This document shows positions 1 through 9,361 of a stretch of 45,374 nt of DNA, piece by piece; position 1 is the stretch's first letter; every line of letters begins with the position of its first letter. Source of the DNA: JAGOUN01 sp040389005 (GTDB lineage Bacteria > Pseudomonadota > Gammaproteobacteria > JAGOUN01); contig JAZKAS010000030.1 of NCBI GenBank assembly GCA_040389005.1, positions 1 to 45,374 of the forward strand, written 5' to 3'. The translations under genes and the position numbers were made by a program. Below the pieces are notes generated by a model that saw nothing but the letters and a program-made list of their open reading frames with translations, ran no database searches and was not told where the DNA came from.

Positions 1-73
1 GGGAATAGCTCAGTGGTAGAGCACAACCTTGCCAAGGTTGGGGTCGCGAGTTCGAATCTCGTTTCCCGCTCCA
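1..73 (+). tRNA. glyW: tRNA-Gly (GCC), 5' end cut by window edge
   Basis: The sequence folds as a tRNA with anticodon GCC in the loop context CTTGCCAAG, a T-arm with GTTCGAATC, and an encoded CCA at 71-73. The 3' acceptor strand TTCCCGC pairs with a 5' strand whose first two bases (GC) lie before the window, so two bases are missing. It is followed by tRNA-Cys and tRNA-Leu, the same order as the E. coli glyW-cysT-leuZ operon. Confidence 0.97.
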
Positions 74-104
74 TTTTTTTTAGTTGAAGCCGATGGGGCA
101 ATTT

Positions 105-178
105 GGCTGAGTGGCAGAATGGTCATGCAGAGGACTGCAAATCCTTGTATGTCGGTTCGATTCCGGCCTCAGCCTCCA
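105..178 (+). tRNA. cysT: tRNA-Cys (GCA)
   Basis: The acceptor stem GGCTGAG (105-111) pairs with CTCAGCC near the 3' end. The anticodon GCA is at 137-139 on the stem GAGGA/TCCTT. The T-arm is GTCGG-TTCGATT-CCGGC and CCA is encoded at 176-178. It is the second gene of the Gly-Cys-Leu tRNA cluster. Confidence 0.96.
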
Positions 179-194
179 AATGCTTTCTTTCTAT

Positions 195-284
195 GCCCGG
201 GTGGCGAAATTGGTAGACGCAAGGGACTTAAAATCCCTCGGGACTTATCCTCCCATGCCGGTTCGACCCCGGCCCCGGGCACCA
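195..284 (+). tRNA. leuZ: tRNA-Leu (TAA)
   Basis: This is a class II tRNA of 90 nt with a long variable arm. The acceptor GCCCGGG pairs with CCCGGGC, the anticodon is TAA in the context ACTTAAAAT, and CCA is encoded. It is the last gene of the Gly-Cys-Leu cluster. The accessory genes that follow make this 3' end a plausible integration point, but no att-like copy of the tRNA end was found in the window. Confidence 0.97.
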
Positions 285-373
285 TCTTTTTATCAGGCTC
301 TTCGTTTAAAATATTTTGGTTGAATTTTGATCTCAAGAATGTAGAATTCTGAAATTTAACCCGATGAGCTTTT

Positions 374-955
374 ATGCGTAAAAAAATTTTTGAGTTTCTG
401 TTCGAATGGTCGTTTTCTTTTTGGGGAAACACGATATGGTGTGCAGCTGTAAGTATTGTTATGGCCGTTCTTACATTTTTGACAAATGCTTTAAAAAATT
501 ATTCGCCACTATCTTATGGTGTAACAATTGTTTTTGGGATTATTACTACGTTAATAATTTTAAGATTACTGCTTTCAATTTTTGTTACATTTAACCAAAG
601 AGTCGCTACTAAAAAACCAACTTTTGTTGAATACAAAATACATAATAGACGCATGACTCTGGTTAAAAAATCAAATATATATCAGGAGCCTAGCACTACT
701 TTAATGGATCCAACTTTAACCCCGTCAACTCAGCAGCAGGCGACCGTTCCAAATAGCTGTCTGTCTCTTACAGTGTTAGCCACATTTGAAAAACCAATAG
801 CCTCAATTTCGATGCATCTTAAGATAGAACAAATATCTGGTCAGTGTCCTACGATAGACGGGTCGAATACGACGGAAAGATGGGCTCAGGTTAGAATAAA
901 TAACATACATGATGAATGCTACTTTAGGATATGGTTTAATGATATTGCAGAATAA
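374..955 (+). CDS. Small membrane protein of unknown function
   Basis: This 193-residue protein was not recognised as a known family. It has a short basic N terminus and two hydrophobic segments at about residues 17-40 and 48-71, so it is probably anchored in the inner membrane by a hairpin. A soluble C-terminal domain of about 120 residues follows, with a Thr/Gln/Pro-rich linker (near 110-130) and two cysteines. The start at 374 is the first ATG in frame; the ribosome binding site is weak. It lies 89 bp after tRNA-Leu and 37 bp before the AlbA-type regulator gene on the same strand, so the two are probably co-transcribed. It could be a sensor or partner for that regulator, but nothing in the sequence proves this. 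Confidence 0.7.
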   Translation: MRKKIFEFLFEWSFSFWGNTIWCAAVSIVMAVLTFLTNALKNYSPLSYGVTIVFGIITTLIILRLLLSIFVTFNQRVATKKPTFVEYKIHNRRMTLVKKSNIYQEPSTTLMDPTLTPSTQQQATVPNSCLSLTVLATFEKPIASISMHLKIEQISGQCPTIDGSNTTERWAQVRINNIHDECYFRIWFNDIAE

Positions 956-992
956 GAGTAAGCATTTTAATATCTAAATGCTAGGAGCGCTT

Positions 993-2971
993 ATGAATAT
1001 CACTTCTTTCAACATTTCAACTATTGAAGACATCGAATCGTTAAACGAAACTTATACCGCTGTTGAATGTAAATTAGCTCATGGTCGTGATGGCGCGGGC
1101 GCTTTGCCAAAAACGTTTTGGGAAACCTACAGTGCTTTTGCAAATACGCATGGTGGCATAATTATATTGGGCGTTCGGGAGACGCAGCAGGGCTTTAAGC
1201 TAGAAGGTATTTTAAATGTCCAAAAAATCATTAATGAACTTCACAACGAATTAAATAACCCCAAAAAGGTAAGTTTTAATCTGTTAACGGATCAAGATAT
1301 TGTCGAGCGTACGATCGATCAAAAAACAATTATTCTTGTTCATGTTCCACAAGCTTCGCGAAAACAATGCCCTGTATTTTTAAATGGCAATCCATTAGGT
1401 AATACATATAAACGTTTTGGTGAAGGTGATCGTCGTTGTGACGATGAAACTGTTAAACGTTTTTTAGCCGAACAAGTAGAGCCAGATCGGGATGGTCGTA
1501 TTTTGCGTGGATTTACTTTTGAAAACGATATTAATCTTGAAACGTTTCAAGCTTATCGAATGATGTTTCGCGATACAAAGCCGAGTCACCCGTTTTTAGC
1601 AGATAGTGATTTTGAATTTTTTAAAAAAATGCGTGGATGGCGAATTGATCGAGAAACAGGCCAAGAGGGTATGACATTAGCTGGCTTGCTTATGTTTGGT
1701 AAATTGACAGCGATTCAAGATGCGGTACCAAATTATTTTTTAGATTATCAAGAAAACACGGATTTTACACACGAACAGCGTTGGACATATCGATTTATTA
1801 CGGACGGCACATGGAGCGGAAATTTATTTGATTTTTATCAAAAGGTTTATCGTCGATTGATTGATGATTTAGATATTCCTTTTCTTTTAAAAGGTGCTCA
1901 ACGATTAGATGAGTCAACGGCAGCTCATGCTGCTTTGCGAGAAGCATTAATTAATACGTTGGTGCATGCAGATTATAGTGGCAGACTTTCTGTATTGGTT
2001 GTAAAAAAACGTGATACGTTTATTTTTAGAAATCCTGGTGGTATGAGGGTTCCAGTAGCACAAGCGCAGCAGGGTGGTGAAAGCGATTGTCGAAACAGTA
2101 TATTGCATGACTTGTTTTTAAAAATTGGCTTAGGTGAAAAAGCAGGGTCAGGTGTTCCAAAAATTTATAATGGTTGGAAAAGTTGTAACTGGTTGCCGCC
2201 CAAGTTATATGAAAAAGATGAGCCGGAAGCAACGNNNNNNNNNNTATGGCTGACTTGGTGCATTTACCTTATGATGAATTGGCAGTTTTATACGGTGATA
2301 AATTTAATTTGCTTGATCCGCAGGAACGTATGATTGTTGCTTTTGTTTTAGATGAAAAAATGATCACACACACTCGATTAGCTGAAGTCTTGCCTGATAT
2401 TCATCCTAGGGACTTAAGTGAGTACTTAAAGAAATTGACGAACAAAGGTTTTCTCGAAGCTCATGGAAAAACCCGGGCAATGGTTTATCAGATACCAGGG
2501 GCAAAGCATCTTGCGCCGGATGATGTGTTTTCTGCAAAAGGGTCTAGTATCTCCGAACATTTGGCCTTGAGCTCCACACATTTGGGGTCGAGCTCCACAC
2601 ATTTGGGGTCGAGCTCCACACATCTGGATGATAAGAGGCGAGATGAATTTGGACGTTGGCTAGTTGATGAGTTAGATGTGCCGATTATAGGCGACTTAAA
2701 TAATTTGGATGAAGGCTTTAAGCAAGCCCTGTTTGAGATAGCTAAAAAAGCGCGAGCCAGTGGAAAACTAGATAGGGAAGCAATGATTAGCATTATTCTT
2801 CAGATATGTGTAGGGCATTATGTTCCTTTGCCTGTTTTAGCTGAATTATTGAATCGAACGCCAAGAGGGTTAAGGCAAAACTATTTGAGTGATTTATTAA
2901 AAGCGAATAAAATTTGCTTGGCGTTTCCTGGCGCGCCGACTGATCCAAGGCAAGCATATAAAGCGTTATAA
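993..2971 (+). CDS. AlbA/Schlafen-type ATP-binding transcriptional regulator (COG2865-like), interrupted by an assembly gap
   Basis: The N-terminal ~130 residues resemble the AlbA_2/Schlafen DNA-binding domain, with YTAVECKLA and a glycine-rich stretch ending IIILGV. A HATPase_c_4-like region follows (EALINTLVHADYSG, FRNPGG, and GLGEKAGSGVPKI). After the gap come winged-helix-like segments (HPRDLSEYLKKLTNKGFLE) and a Ser-Thr-His-Leu tandem repeat. The ATG at 993 is preferred over 978 because AGGAG lies 5 nt before it. The N run at 2235-2244 puts the two halves in different frames. A true gap of 3n+2 bases would join them, and the join matches the family's continuous architecture, so I read one gene. 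Its targets are unknown. Such proteins often occur in accessory regions, which fits its place beside a tRNA cluster. Confidence 0.8.
2235..2244. other. Assembly gap (10 N) inside the AlbA-type regulator
   Basis: Ten N bases separate two coding segments that lie in different frames. The length is probably a scaffolding placeholder and not a measured size. Confidence 0.95.
2569..2628 (+). repeat. In-frame 21-bp tandem repeat, about 2.9 copies
   Basis: The unit starts GAGCTCCACACATTTGG and is repeated at 2569, 2590 and 2611, with the last copy slightly diverged. It encodes repeats of Ser-Ser-Thr-His-Leu-Gly-Ser in a linker between two winged-helix-like parts of the regulator. Because the unit is 21 bp, changes in copy number keep the frame. 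Confidence 0.9.
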
Positions 2972-3144
2972 AATGGTACGCTGATAGTGCAATTGATCAC
3001 AAAAAGCATTTTTTTGAATAAATAGGTGTGGTTTAAAGATGGGTAGGCACAAGGCACGACCCCTACAATTTCGTTCTATTTTCTTAAATCCTCTAAATCG
3101 CTGCAATTTGAAGGGTTTTTTTATTGTGTTCCAATTTTGACATT

Positions 3145-4524
3145 CTAGAAGCTACAGTAATTACGTTTTTTTTCCGCCAAATTTTCCATGTGTTGTTGTG
3201 TGTACTCAGTCATATAATCGCAATAGGCAGGAAATAAAAATTTCAAAAAATCTCCAGAATAGTCTTGTTCCAAATAACTGAACCATTCAGCATAACGATT
3301 TAATTCATTTTTCGATGCATACTCAGGCGCTGTTGAACCCATGGTCATTTCGTAGTGTGCGACAAGATTGTCATAAAACAAAATAATCTTTTTAGATAAA
3401 TCATGAGGGTCGCACGGAAATCCAAGTAACGTGACATGATCAGAGTAATGCTTTTCACTATTATGAAAAAAATGATAGTGCGCAGACTTTCCGGAGGCAG
3501 ATGTTATATACTTGGTGTCAAATAGATTGTTGCCGGTTTTGCTTCTTGTGCTTCTTACTAATGCAGAATTATCGAAAAAATCGTTTTCGAATCGATACTT
3601 TGTTGATGTGGGTATATAAGCCATTAAATATGCTTCAAATTTTTTATACCACTCTGTTGTTTTTTTTGTTCCTTTTTGCATGGATGAAATTAAATCCTTT
3701 TCGTTTATCAGCTTTTGATAAGCGTCTTTCATACGATACAAAAATAAGTCCATTTTCATATTAACTTCTTTTTCATTGAGCGTTACCTTAGGGAATTTTT
3801 CAGGCGTCCAGTATAATGCAAAAGGCGAGGCGCGATTCCCAATAGTGGTATCGTAGTAACCTAAAAGACAATCGTTAGCAATCATGGCATTCATCGAGGC
3901 AAACTCGTTTCTTAACAGCTGAAGCAAGTAAGTTTCGTCAAGAAATAAAGCGGGGGTCAATATAATTAGCATGGGGCTGGGTTGAGTGGCTGCTGCAGCA
4001 TTCGGTAAATTCAATGTTTTATGTAGACCGTGGCTATAATCAATGACGAACTTAAATTTAGGGTTGGCTAAAACTCGTGCAAGTAATTGTTGATTGCCTA
4101 CGGCCGGTAAGACTTTTTTTAACATAGCAACTTGTGTTTGTTTGGTTTTTTTTGTTGCTTTTCCTGAAAAAAATATAGGCACATTTTCAATTAAGTTTGC
4201 CATGAGCAGTGTCGGTTTAGAAGAAAAAATAGTAAACCTATGTTTTGATTCAAAGCTATTTTTTCCATGTGATTCTGGGATTTTTATGTGGCACGCAGTC
4301 ATATCGACAGGTTCATTTTGTTGAACTTCAGGGATGATGTTAAGTAACTCAGAAAGATTTTGAAAGTGCTTAATATCGACAGGTTGTGTGCCTATACTGC
4401 CGTCATTTAATAAAGTAACTTCCTCTGCATGAGCTAAAATAGTAAAAAAATACAAGACAGTTGCAGCAGATATAAAACGCAGTAATTGAGATAACCCAAT
4501 TGATTGATTAACACGTACTTTCAT
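3145..4524 (-). CDS. Secreted protein of unknown function
   Basis: This 459-residue protein starts with a clear Sec signal peptide. It has a basic start (K2, R4), a hydrophobic core at about 12-30, and a likely cleavage after AHA at residues 31-33. GGAGCACATA lies just before the ATG, which supports this start. The mature protein is rich in Tyr, Phe, Asn and Lys and ends near a Cys-Ser-Phe. I do not recognise a domain or catalytic motif. It is followed by the ankyrin-like gene upstream on the same strand (77 bp gap). It could act in the periplasm or be exported further. Confidence 0.75.
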   Translation of the reverse strand: MKVRVNQSIGLSQLLRFISAATVLYFFTILAHAEEVTLLNDGSIGTQPVDIKHFQNLSELLNIIPEVQQNEPVDMTACHIKIPESHGKNSFESKHRFTIFSSKPTLLMANLIENVPIFFSGKATKKTKQTQVAMLKKVLPAVGNQQLLARVLANPKFKFVIDYSHGLHKTLNLPNAAAATQPSPMLIILTPALFLDETYLLQLLRNEFASMNAMIANDCLLGYYDTTIGNRASPFALYWTPEKFPKVTLNEKEVNMKMDLFLYRMKDAYQKLINEKDLISSMQKGTKKTTEWYKKFEAYLMAYIPTSTKYRFENDFFDNSALVRSTRSKTGNNLFDTKYITSASGKSAHYHFFHNSEKHYSDHVTLLGFPCDPHDLSKKIILFYDNLVAHYEMTMGSTAPEYASKNELNRYAEWFSYLEQDYSGDFLKFLFPAYCDYMTEYTQQHMENLAEKKRNYCSF

Positions 4525-4601
4525 TATGTGCTCCAGATCATTTATTCATTAAATATAAAAAACAGCCTAACTCTTCGTGAAAATTTCGGCTATTATTTTG
4601 C

Positions 4602-5543
4602 TTAAAGCACTTTAAAATTACGTCCCTTTGCATAGAAAAGATGAGCAGGAGCAGCTTTTTCTTCTTGTTTTGCAAATATAGAATTGCGTGTAATACTGAC
4701 GACGGCATCAGAAGGATTTTTTTGAGTTTCTAAATGGTTTGTTTTCGAATTTTCTGCTGTAATTTGTGCTTGCTCAGCTGCAATTTTCGCCAGTATTCTT
4801 GTCTTTTCTTGGCGCGCTACATGCGACAAAGCTATCTGCAATAACCGCGATGTACCGCGTGCATGATTGAAATAAACATCGCCTATTGGTGGGAAAGCAT
4901 CTATATGTCTTTCGTCGCTGAGGCCTATCATGATTTGAAAATCAGGTGATAAGGCGCTCATCACGGCATTAGTGTCTTTTATTAACGTTCCTAGGAATGC
5001 GAGAGTAGGCATTGTCGCAAGACCGTACGAAGTCCACACCCATAAAGCTAGCACTATAATGTCAGTTGATGATGTGGTTGGTTTTAGTTTTCTGACTTCT
5101 TCCATGTTCCCAGTCATCAAATAACTAAAAGCAGCAATGTTTTCATTCGCACCTTGCGCCAACAATTCAGCGACCCTGTCATTGTTTGCGCATAATGCGT
5201 GACTCATCAACAAAGTCTCACCAATATAATCAGGGAATTTGTCTGTGTCTTGCGCTTCTATGGGATCTTTACAATGGAAGTAGGCTATCAGGTCTGGATG
5301 TTTTGCAAAACAATAATTGAGTAAAATATGAAGTGGTTCTTGTTTTTTACCAAAAGCAAGAGTCATCATTGCTTCAAGCAAGTGTTCTTTTATTGAATGT
5401 TCCTCTATGTCTCTTATGTGGTGATATTTATTTCTCACGTGTTCTTCGACCAAGTGATCTAATTGCGTTATAAGCAATTGGCTTGGCATAACGGTGTTGG
5501 GGTGTTCTGATAGCAAGACAAGAACTTTATCAGCCAGTTTCAT
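4602..5543 (-). CDS. Ankyrin-repeat-like protein of unknown function
   Basis: This is a 313-residue protein without signal peptide or membrane segment. Residues about 108-153 resemble a degenerate ankyrin unit: GETLLMSHALCANNDRVAEL followed by LLAQGANEN, then a second helix pair ending MEEVRKL. The N-terminal 100 residues are helical and His/Glu-rich; the C-terminal 60 are Gln/Glu/Lys-rich and probably disordered. GAAGATATC before the ATG gives a reasonable ribosome binding site. Ankyrin-like proteins in host-associated gammaproteobacteria are often secreted effectors, but that is only suggested here. It lies on the same strand as the secreted unknown gene that follows it. Confidence 0.7.
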   Translation of the reverse strand: MKLADKVLVLLSEHPNTVMPSQLLITQLDHLVEEHVRNKYHHIRDIEEHSIKEHLLEAMMTLAFGKKQEPLHILLNYCFAKHPDLIAYFHCKDPIEAQDTDKFPDYIGETLLMSHALCANNDRVAELLAQGANENIAAFSYLMTGNMEEVRKLKPTTSSTDIIVLALWVWTSYGLATMPTLAFLGTLIKDTNAVMSALSPDFQIMIGLSDERHIDAFPPIGDVYFNHARGTSRLLQIALSHVARQEKTRILAKIAAEQAQITAENSKTNHLETQKNPSDAVVSITRNSIFAKQEEKAAPAHLFYAKGRNFKVL

Positions 5544-5634
5544 GATATCTTCTTTGAGTGAGTAATATAGAGTGAATAGTATCCTTGATAAAAATTAACG
5601 CAGTATTAAATTTAAACTATTTTTTACAAAGGGT

Positions 5635-5780
5635 CTCTGTGCCGGACAATTTTTTGAGATTCCTCCAGGCTAATGATGGCAGTAGCGAGGGAGATCGACC
5701 CCCTTTTTCAAAGTGGGTGATCTCCGTCGCTATTGTCATGAGTAATCTGCGGGGGCATTAAAAAATTGTCTGGTACAGAG
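5635..5780. repeat. 146-bp MITE-like inverted-repeat element
   Basis: The left end CTCTGTGCCGGACAATTTTT matches the reverse complement of the right end, CTCTGTACCAGACAATTTTT, over about 23 bp with few mismatches. A second inverted repeat lies inside: AGCGAGGGAGATC facing GATCTCCGTCGCT. The element has no coding capacity and fills the space between two minus-strand genes. No clear target duplication is visible. Confidence 0.75.
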
Positions 5781-5792
5781 TAAAATCGAATC

Positions 5793-6392
5793 CTATTTTT
5801 TTAAATTTATCCATTGGCTTAGTTTTTTTGTCATTTTATCAAGATTACTTTGATATCCTGCAAGCAACGACGTCGGATCATTTGGTTTGATGCTTGTTTT
5901 TTCACTAAGCGTTGTCGTGCCAACTTGTTTCATCACGCCATTATCACAATGATATAAAATAAACTGAATGCTTAAAACGGCCTCAGGAGCTAATTTATTT
6001 TGATAATCAGCATAAAGTTCAGTGATATTTTCTTGTAACACAAAATTTGCAGGCGTCAAATTATCGGACGAAATAAGCATCATCTTCGGCGAAACAGCAA
6101 GATGATTTTCTAAATAACTGCTGATTTCAATATTCGGCGCAGTTAAAAATTGTCGATAAGGATCTGTCAAATATTGCACGGAAGAGACGCGATAAATAAA
6201 CGCAGCATTTGAGAACTGTGGCGCAATAGTCGCTGGCATCATGCGAATAACGTTGTCTTGTTTCGATAAAGTCGCAGTTTGTGTCAGAGTCGTTGACGGT
6301 AGAGAATAGGTTTCTATCGGCGGTGTTGGTTTATGGCTCGCGCACGCGGTTAATAAAGTGCTGAGTGTTATTAGGGCGGTTATTTTTTTCAT
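5793..6392 (-). CDS. ABC-type transport auxiliary lipoprotein (PqiC/DUF330-like)
   Basis: Starting at 6392, the protein begins with a lipoprotein signal ending in the lipobox LTAC (cysteine at about residue 18). This start overlaps the stop of the MCE gene as ATGA, which is why I prefer it over the longer frame running back to 6518. The body resembles the auxiliary lipoproteins found beside MCE transporters: a conserved YSLP near the N terminus and IYRVSSVQYLTDPYRQFL. It is the last gene of the four-gene operon, and would sit in the outer membrane's inner leaflet as partner of the MCE protein in moving lipids across the periplasm. Confidence 0.85.
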   Translation of the reverse strand: MKKITALITLSTLLTACASHKPTPPIETYSLPSTTLTQTATLSKQDNVIRMMPATIAPQFSNAAFIYRVSSVQYLTDPYRQFLTAPNIEISSYLENHLAVSPKMMLISSDNLTPANFVLQENITELYADYQNKLAPEAVLSIQFILYHCDNGVMKQVGTTTLSEKTSIKPNDPTSLLAGYQSNLDKMTKKLSQWINLKK

Positions 6393-7225
6393 CGTGATGG
6401 ATCCATTGGTTGTACGGGCGATCCGAAGATCGCAGCAGAAGGGTTGTTTTTCAATGTGTTGCTCATAGAGGCGAGATTCAAACTCATTTGACGTAATTCT
6501 GAAAACGTTGTATCCCAATTTTTTTGTTGATTGGCAACGAGCAAATTCGCTTTTGTGCTAAGTAAGTTTAATTGCTGCATTGCAGTTGATGTTTGCGTAA
6601 GAGCATCACTTAATTTTTGACTCAAATGATCCGCTTGTATATCGCTTACACTTTTGTTAAGTGTAAGCGTCAGTTGATCAAAATCATTCATAATTTTTGC
6701 AAAATCAATCTTATTTAGCTGTGAAGCGATATTGCTGATATTGTCAGTCACTTGTGAAAGCGTGCTTTGTGTCGAAGGAATATAAATCGAAGTCGGTGTC
6801 CAGCTGATAGGGAGTATCGGCGCTGTTTTATTTTCACTAAAATTAAGTGCGAGATACGCATTACCGACTAAATCTTGCGTAGCTAAACTAGTGCGTAAAC
6901 CATTTTTCACATAACCATGAATTATTTTTTGGATATTTTCTGGGTTGGTTTCTGAATGGCGAAGCTGTTGTGCAAGCGAAAATTGGACGTAGATATAGCG
7001 TTGTTCTTGATTCGATAAAGTCGAGTCATTGGCAGTGTTATAAAGCGTACTGACCATGCCGATAGCCGTGACTTTACCAACGGTTACGCCTCGATATTTG
7101 ACCGGTGATCCGACATTTAAACCTTGTACGGATTCATCAAAATACGTTTCAGCGAGTTGCGATGGTTTAAACAAACTGCCGGCACCTAAACAGACTAAAA
7201 ATATNNNNNNNNNNTGAGTCGTCAT
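6389..7225 (-). CDS. MCE-domain (MlaD-like) substrate-binding protein, gap near the N terminus
   Basis: The single MCE domain is clear: FDESVQGLNVGSPVKYRGV followed by TVGKVTAIG. A long helical C-terminal part with heptad character follows (about 160-260), as in PqiB/MlaD-type proteins. The start is ATG at 7225. The 10-N gap comes three codons later and interrupts the N-terminal membrane anchor, of which IFLVCLGAGSLF remains. In this family the protein is anchored in the inner membrane and forms a periplasmic hexamer that carries phospholipid between the ABC permease and the outer membrane. It lies 9 bp after the ATPase gene. Confidence 0.9.
   Translation of the reverse strand: MTTXXXXIFLVCLGAGSLFKPSQLAETYFDESVQGLNVGSPVKYRGVTVGKVTAIGMVSTLYNTANDSTLSNQEQRYIYVQFSLAQQLRHSETNPENIQKIIHGYVKNGLRTSLATQDLVGNAYLALNFSENKTAPILPISWTPTSIYIPSTQSTLSQVTDNISNIASQLNKIDFAKIMNDFDQLTLTLNKSVSDIQADHLSQKLSDALTQTSTAMQQLNLLSTKANLLVANQQKNWDTTFSELRQMSLNLASMSNTLKNNPSAAIFGSPVQPMDPSR
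7205..7214. other. Assembly gap (10 N) in the MCE gene
   Basis: The gap falls in the codons for the membrane anchor. The remaining anchor is short for the family, so the true gap is probably longer than ten bases. Confidence 0.9.
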
Positions 7226-7234
7226 GCAATGTTC

Positions 7235-7996
7235 CTATTTTTTATTAGTGTCGGGTAAATTAAAAAATTCTTTTACAAAGGGGATATCTACCTCATGCAT
7301 AAGGTGGGAAATTGTTCCTTGCGCAACAATTTTTTTATTATTTAACATGATGGCGCGATCCGCAATAGACGTGATAGTAGCGAGTTCGTGCGTGACGATC
7401 ACAAATGTAATATTGAAATTATGCGCAAGATCCGCAATTAGTTTATCTAATTCAGCGTGGCTAATCGGATCTAAACCTGCAGAAGGTTCATCGAGAAAAA
7501 TAATACGTGCATCCAGTGCCATGGCGCGTGCAATTGCAGCGCGCTTCACCATTCCACCGCTAATATTGGCAGGATAAAAATGAGCATATTTTTCGAGTTG
7601 CACTAAACGTAACTTTAACAGTGCGCATTCTATCGCAAGATCATCGGGCAGGTGTGCATGTTCTTTCAGAGGCAGTAATACATTTTCAAGCAATGTTAGC
7701 GAACTTAATAAAGCGCCGCTTTGAAACATCACACCCATATTTTGATGCACTATTTTTTGGCTGTTGGCCGATGCGTGCGTGATATCAATGCCATTAATGA
7801 AAATGCTACCGCTGCTCGGCTTTTCTAGACCTATTAGCTGGCGCATTAAGGTCGTTTTTCCACAACCGGAACCGCCTAAAACTGTAAAAATTTCGCCTTC
7901 ATTGACCTCGAAATTAGCATCTTGTAAGACGATAAAATCATCATACGCAATATTTAAGTGTTCTACTTTGATGACAGAATTCATAATAATGCTCAT
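7235..7996 (-). CDS. MlaF-like ABC transporter ATPase
   Basis: This protein of about 253 residues has all ABC signatures: Walker A GGSGCGKTT, Q-loop (VMFQSGAL), an ABC signature NISGGMVKR, Walker B IIFLDEPSAGLDP, and the switch histidine in VTHELA. The start at 7996 overlaps the permease stop as ATGA; an in-frame ATG four codons later is an alternative. It powers lipid transport by the permease and MCE protein encoded either side of it. Confidence 0.93.
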   Translation of the reverse strand: MSIIMNSVIKVEHLNIAYDDFIVLQDANFEVNEGEIFTVLGGSGCGKTTLMRQLIGLEKPSSGSIFINGIDITHASANSQKIVHQNMGVMFQSGALLSSLTLLENVLLPLKEHAHLPDDLAIECALLKLRLVQLEKYAHFYPANISGGMVKRAAIARAMALDARIIFLDEPSAGLDPISHAELDKLIADLAHNFNITFVIVTHELATITSIADRAIMLNNKKIVAQGTISHLMHEVDIPFVKEFFNLPDTNKK

Positions 7997-9126
7997 GATA
8001 TATTGAGATAAAAAAGTAGTGTCGTGAACAAACCGTCTGTCATAGTGACTATGATAATACAACTTACCATGGTTTGTGTGGTAGATTCTCCTACTGCAGC
8101 GGCATTTCTCGCGCTGTTGAGGCCATGAAAGCAACCAATACCTGCAATTAAAAAACCAAACACCATCGATTTAATAAAGCTACTGACGAAATCACCAATC
8201 GAAAGATAGGTAAACATTTGCTCGATAATAACTTGACGGCTAAATCCTTCTGCGATCATGACAATGCCGCATCCCAAAAGTCCAAACAAATCCAGAAATA
8301 ATGCTACAAAAGGAGCGATTAAAGCGGTGGCTATCAAGCGCGGTAAAACTAAATACGGAAGAGGGTCTAAGCCCATGACTTTCAGTGCATCGACTTCTTG
8401 ATTCACTTCCATGGCGCTAATTTCAGCCGCAAATGCGGATGCAATTCTGCCCGTTAATATAATCGCCATTAATAATGGCCCCAATTCTTTGATTAATGCG
8501 ACAGAAACTAAGTTTGCCACATAAATTTCTGCACCAAAGCTTTTCAATAATCCAGCGGATTGAAATGCCATGATCAATCCAAATAAGATACCAATTAAAA
8601 AAGTCAGCGGAATACTGTTCGGTCCGACCTCTTGAATATAATACAAGACCTTTTTGTAATCTAGGGAACGTGGGTGACGAATTAAAAAGCCAACACAAGC
8701 AATAATCTCGCCAAGATATTCAAGTGTCTTTTTTAGAGAAACAAAAATGCTCGCAACACTTTGGCCTAACTTTTCTAAACCTTTGAGTTCAGTTTTTTCT
8801 GGAATAATATCCGCGCGCTTGGCTGGGTCAGACACCATCGCCCAAAGCGATTCTAAATAATGCGGCAAAGGCTCTAGTTCACAAAGAATTCCTTGTTGAT
8901 TCGTTTGTTCCAGATATTTTTCTAACTGAATTAAACCAGCGGTATCCCAAGCTGTGATTGATTGAGTGCAAATAGTGATCTTTTTTGGTTTTTTTAGTGT
9001 TGCCGCTTGAAAAGACTGTGACAATACTGGCAGCGTAAAGCGCGTTAATCCCCCTGAAAGCTGCAAACGCAATTGTTCTGGGGTCTCAACAAGAGTAAAA
9101 GTTAATGTGACTGAGGAATAATCCAT
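7993..9126 (-). CDS. MlaE-like permease with N-terminal STAS-like domain
   Basis: The first ~105 residues form a STAS-like domain, ending in a WDTAGLIQLEKYL-type segment. The rest is a MlaE-family permease with about five membrane segments, including the conserved ALIKELGPLLMAIILTGRI and the EISAMEVNQEVDALKVMGLDP coupling region. The ATG at 9126 has GGAAC 8 nt upstream and is preferred over a TTG at 9159. E. coli carries the STAS part as separate MlaB, so this fusion is a known variant. It is the first gene of the minus-strand transporter operon. Confidence 0.92.
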   Translation of the reverse strand: MDYSSVTLTFTLVETPEQLRLQLSGGLTRFTLPVLSQSFQAATLKKPKKITICTQSITAWDTAGLIQLEKYLEQTNQQGILCELEPLPHYLESLWAMVSDPAKRADIIPEKTELKGLEKLGQSVASIFVSLKKTLEYLGEIIACVGFLIRHPRSLDYKKVLYYIQEVGPNSIPLTFLIGILFGLIMAFQSAGLLKSFGAEIYVANLVSVALIKELGPLLMAIILTGRIASAFAAEISAMEVNQEVDALKVMGLDPLPYLVLPRLIATALIAPFVALFLDLFGLLGCGIVMIAEGFSRQVIIEQMFTYLSIGDFVSSFIKSMVFGFLIAGIGCFHGLNSARNAAAVGESTTQTMVSCIIIVTMTDGLFTTLLFYLNIS

Positions 9127-9304
9127 AGCGTTCCGTGTCCAAAATACATAAGTAGACAATACCTAGGTCAAGGCCCAATTTTCAAGCTTTAAATTCGGGA
9201 CTTGCGTAAATTCTTTGTATGATTGGTCATTAAAATTGCACTGAGTGATTTTCAATGAGGCGATTCGTACGGTTGATTATATATAAATATTAACCAAGTT
9301 AGCC

Positions 9305-9310
9305 TATAAT
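9305..9310 (+). promoter_or_regulatory. Candidate -10 element for pepN
   Basis: A perfect TATAAT lies 52 bp before the pepN ATG within an AT-rich stretch. No good -35 hexamer is found at 17 bp, so the assignment is tentative. Confidence 0.35.
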
Positions 9311-9361
9311 AGCGCTAAAGATTAAAAGAAGTGACTGATAAGTTATCGGCATGGATCTGAT

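Noticed and set aside
29..432. Open frames across the tRNA cluster on both strands
   Set aside because: They run through three complete tRNA genes and are shadows.
2569..2628. The 21-bp tandem units as a CRISPR array
   Set aside because: The units are directly adjacent without spacers and are read in frame as protein.
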